Shown here: positions 62,747 through 64,000 of the stretch, piece by piece
Position numbering within the stretch: position 1 is the stretch's first letter
Layout of the letters: every line of letters begins with the position of its first letter
DNA from: Pseudomonas sp.
Lineage (GTDB): Bacteria; Pseudomonadota; Gammaproteobacteria; Pseudomonadales; Pseudomonadaceae
Length of the DNA stretch: 64,000 bases
Direction of reading: 5' to 3'
Assembly: GCF_017744435.1 (NCBI RefSeq)
Contig: NZ_JAGIBG010000004.1
Coordinates: forward strand, 1-64,000
Notes under the pieces: generated by a model
Databases searched by the model: none
Seen by the model: only the letters and a program-made list of their open reading frames with translations
What the model was told of the DNA's origin: nothing
Made by a program: the position numbers and the translations under genes

Positions 62747-63967
62747 ATGGGCGCGCTATCTCATCTGCGGGTACTGGACCTCTCCCGTGTGCTGGCGGGG
62801 CCTTGGTCTGGCCAGATCCTGGCGGACCTTGGGGCTGACGTGATCAAGGTCGAGCGCCCTGGCAGCGGCGACGACACCCGCTCCTGGGGGCCGCCCTTCC
62901 TTAAGGATGCCGAAGGTGAGAACACCAGCGAGGCGGCCTATTACCTGTCGGCAAACCGTAACAAGCGCTCGGTGACCATCGACTTCACCCAGCCGGAAGG
63001 CCAGCGCCTGGTGCGCGAGCTGGCGGCCAGGTCGGATATCGTCATCGAGAACTTCAAGGTCGGTGGGCTGGCGGCTTATGGGCTGGATTACCCGAGCCTG
63101 AAGGCGATCAACCCCAAGCTTATCTATTGCTCGATCACGGGCTTCGGCCAGACGGGGCCGTACGCCAAGCGTGCGGGGTATGACTTCATGATCCAGGGCT
63201 TGGGTGGGCTGATGAGCCTGACGGGTCGCCCGGATGGAGAAGAAGGTGCCGGGCCGGTGAAGGTAGGTGTTGCTCTGACCGACATTCTCACCGGGCTGTA
63301 CTCGACCGTGGCGATTCTGGCTGCCCTCGCCTACCGCGATCAGCATGGTGTTGGTCAGCATGTCGACATGGCGCTGCTCGATGTGCAGGTGGCTTGCCTG
63401 GCCAACCAGGCGATGAACTACCTGACTACGGGCAATCCTCCGCGGCGGCTGGGCAATGCTCACCCCAATATCGTGCCCTACCAGGATTTCCCGACGGCGG
63501 ATGGCGATTTCATCCTTACCGTGGGTAACGATGGCCAGTTCCGCAAGTTCGCCGAGGTGGCTGGGCAGCCGCAGTGGGCGGATGACCCGCGTTTCGCTAC
63601 TAATAAGCAGCGGGTGGCAAACCGGGCCGAGTTGATCCCGCTGATTCGCCAGGCGACGGTATTCAAGACTACTGCCGAATGGGTGAGCCAGCTGGAGGCG
63701 GCCGGGGTGCCATGCGGGCCGATCAATGATCTGGCGCAGATGTTCCAGGATCCACAGGTACTGGCTCGGGGGTTGGCGGTAACCATGCCCCATGGGTTGG
63801 CGGGGAGCGTGCCGCAGGTGGCCAGCCCGATTCGGTTGTCCGAAACACCTGTGGAGTATCGGCGGGCGCCGCCGCTGTTGGGCGAGCATACCGAGGCGGT
63901 GCTGGGCGATGTGCTGGGGCTGGATGCCGATGCGGTAGGGCGGTTGCGCAGCGCTGGCGTTCTTTGA
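62747..63967 (+). CDS. gcdG: Class III CoA-transferase for glutarate
   Basis: 406 residues of the CaiB/BaiF fold (VLDLSRVLAGPWSGQILADL at the N-terminus, catalytic Asp near 207 in QHVDMALLDVQV). Next to gcdH it is best read as succinyl-CoA:glutarate CoA-transferase, making glutaryl-CoA for GcdH. AAGGAG precedes the ATG, 14 bases after gcdH. Confidence 0.92.
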   Translation: MGALSHLRVLDLSRVLAGPWSGQILADLGADVIKVERPGSGDDTRSWGPPFLKDAEGENTSEAAYYLSANRNKRSVTIDFTQPEGQRLVRELAARSDIVIENFKVGGLAAYGLDYPSLKAINPKLIYCSITGFGQTGPYAKRAGYDFMIQGLGGLMSLTGRPDGEEGAGPVKVGVALTDILTGLYSTVAILAALAYRDQHGVGQHVDMALLDVQVACLANQAMNYLTTGNPPRRLGNAHPNIVPYQDFPTADGDFILTVGNDGQFRKFAEVAGQPQWADDPRFATNKQRVANRAELIPLIRQATVFKTTAEWVSQLEAAGVPCGPINDLAQMFQDPQVLARGLAVTMPHGLAGSVPQVASPIRLSETPVEYRRAPPLLGEHTEAVLGDVLGLDADAVGRLRSAGVL

Positions 63968-64000
63968 TGCTATATAGAGCAACTGAAAAGCGGGGAGGCC
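63968..64000. other. Right window edge
   Basis: 33 bases downstream of gcdG; nothing recognised. Confidence 0.4.

Noticed and set aside
1..64000. CRISPR array, tRNA, rRNA or insertion sequence
   Set aside because: No regularly spaced repeats, no cloverleaf-like CCA-ended sequence, no rRNA signature and no transposase found. The short repeats present are REP pairs.

Overview
The window is a stretch of high-GC chromosome from a Pseudomonas, most likely of the P. putida group. The case rests on gene content and order (coxBA-ctaG-coxC, metNIQ, katE, zur-znuCB/znuA, polA, dsbA, dgcH, ampDh2, kinB-algB, ivy, gltP, pntAA-AB-B, gcdR/gcdHG), which matches what I recall of Pseudomonas chromosomes, and on many short inverted REP elements of the type common in P. 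putida. No tRNA, rRNA, insertion sequence, prophage or CRISPR array was seen. It reads as core genome. Assignments come from reading the sequence, without database searches.

Layout. 1-216: a perfect 93-bp inverted repeat that duplicates the 3' end of a conserved hypothetical gene. 1.2-9.6 kb: a cytochrome c oxidase operon with a haem-bearing subunit II, its copper and haem A assembly genes (ctaG, SURF1, ctaA, ctaB, Sco) and a small membrane protein that looks like a second, divergent Sco protein. 9.7-12.2 kb: methionine importer metNIQ, divergent from catalase katE. 14.6-18.5 kb: zinc uptake (zur-znuC-znuB one way, znuA the other, a Zur-like box between) plus a lipoprotein gene. 18.6-23.8 kb: thrB with an unusual leader, a DUF2782-like gene, polA, an ErsA/Spot 42-like sRNA locus and engB. 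24.0-31.7 kb: two cytochromes c, dsbA, an exonuclease/endonuclease/phosphatase-family protein, diguanylate cyclase dgcH, a small exported protein, amidase ampDh2 and a CSS/EAL c-di-GMP phosphodiesterase.

31.7-37.1 kb: the KinB-AlgB two-component system. Divergent from it are a three-BON-domain protein, a one-pass membrane protein, a DUF1328 peptide and an Ivy-type lysozyme inhibitor. Two sequences matching the -24/-12 promoter pattern of sigma-54 precede these envelope genes, and AlgB carries the GAFTGA loop of sigma-54 activators. 37.8-50.8 kb: gltP, a SpmA/SpmB-type protein, a four-gene MCE lipid-transport operon (permease, ATPase, MCE protein, lipoprotein), a DUF2914-type membrane protein, a membrane-anchored M16 peptidase, a Na/Pi cotransporter, a TerC protein and a citrate transporter. 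51-55.1 kb: a GFA-family protein, a DUF4105 protein with three tandem DUF2388 paralogues, and a DUF1127 gene whose upstream region holds eight copies of a WACAGTW heptamer. 55.5-64 kb: an acetyl-CoA hydrolase/CoA-transferase, the pnt transhydrogenase operon, and the glutarate genes gcdR/gcdH-gcdG.

The best candidates for undescribed biology are the paired sigma-54-like promoters next to algB, the mutually exclusive hairpins in front of thrB, the WACAGTW cluster, the DUF4105/DUF2388 cluster and the second Sco-like protein. All of them are inferences from sequence patterns.
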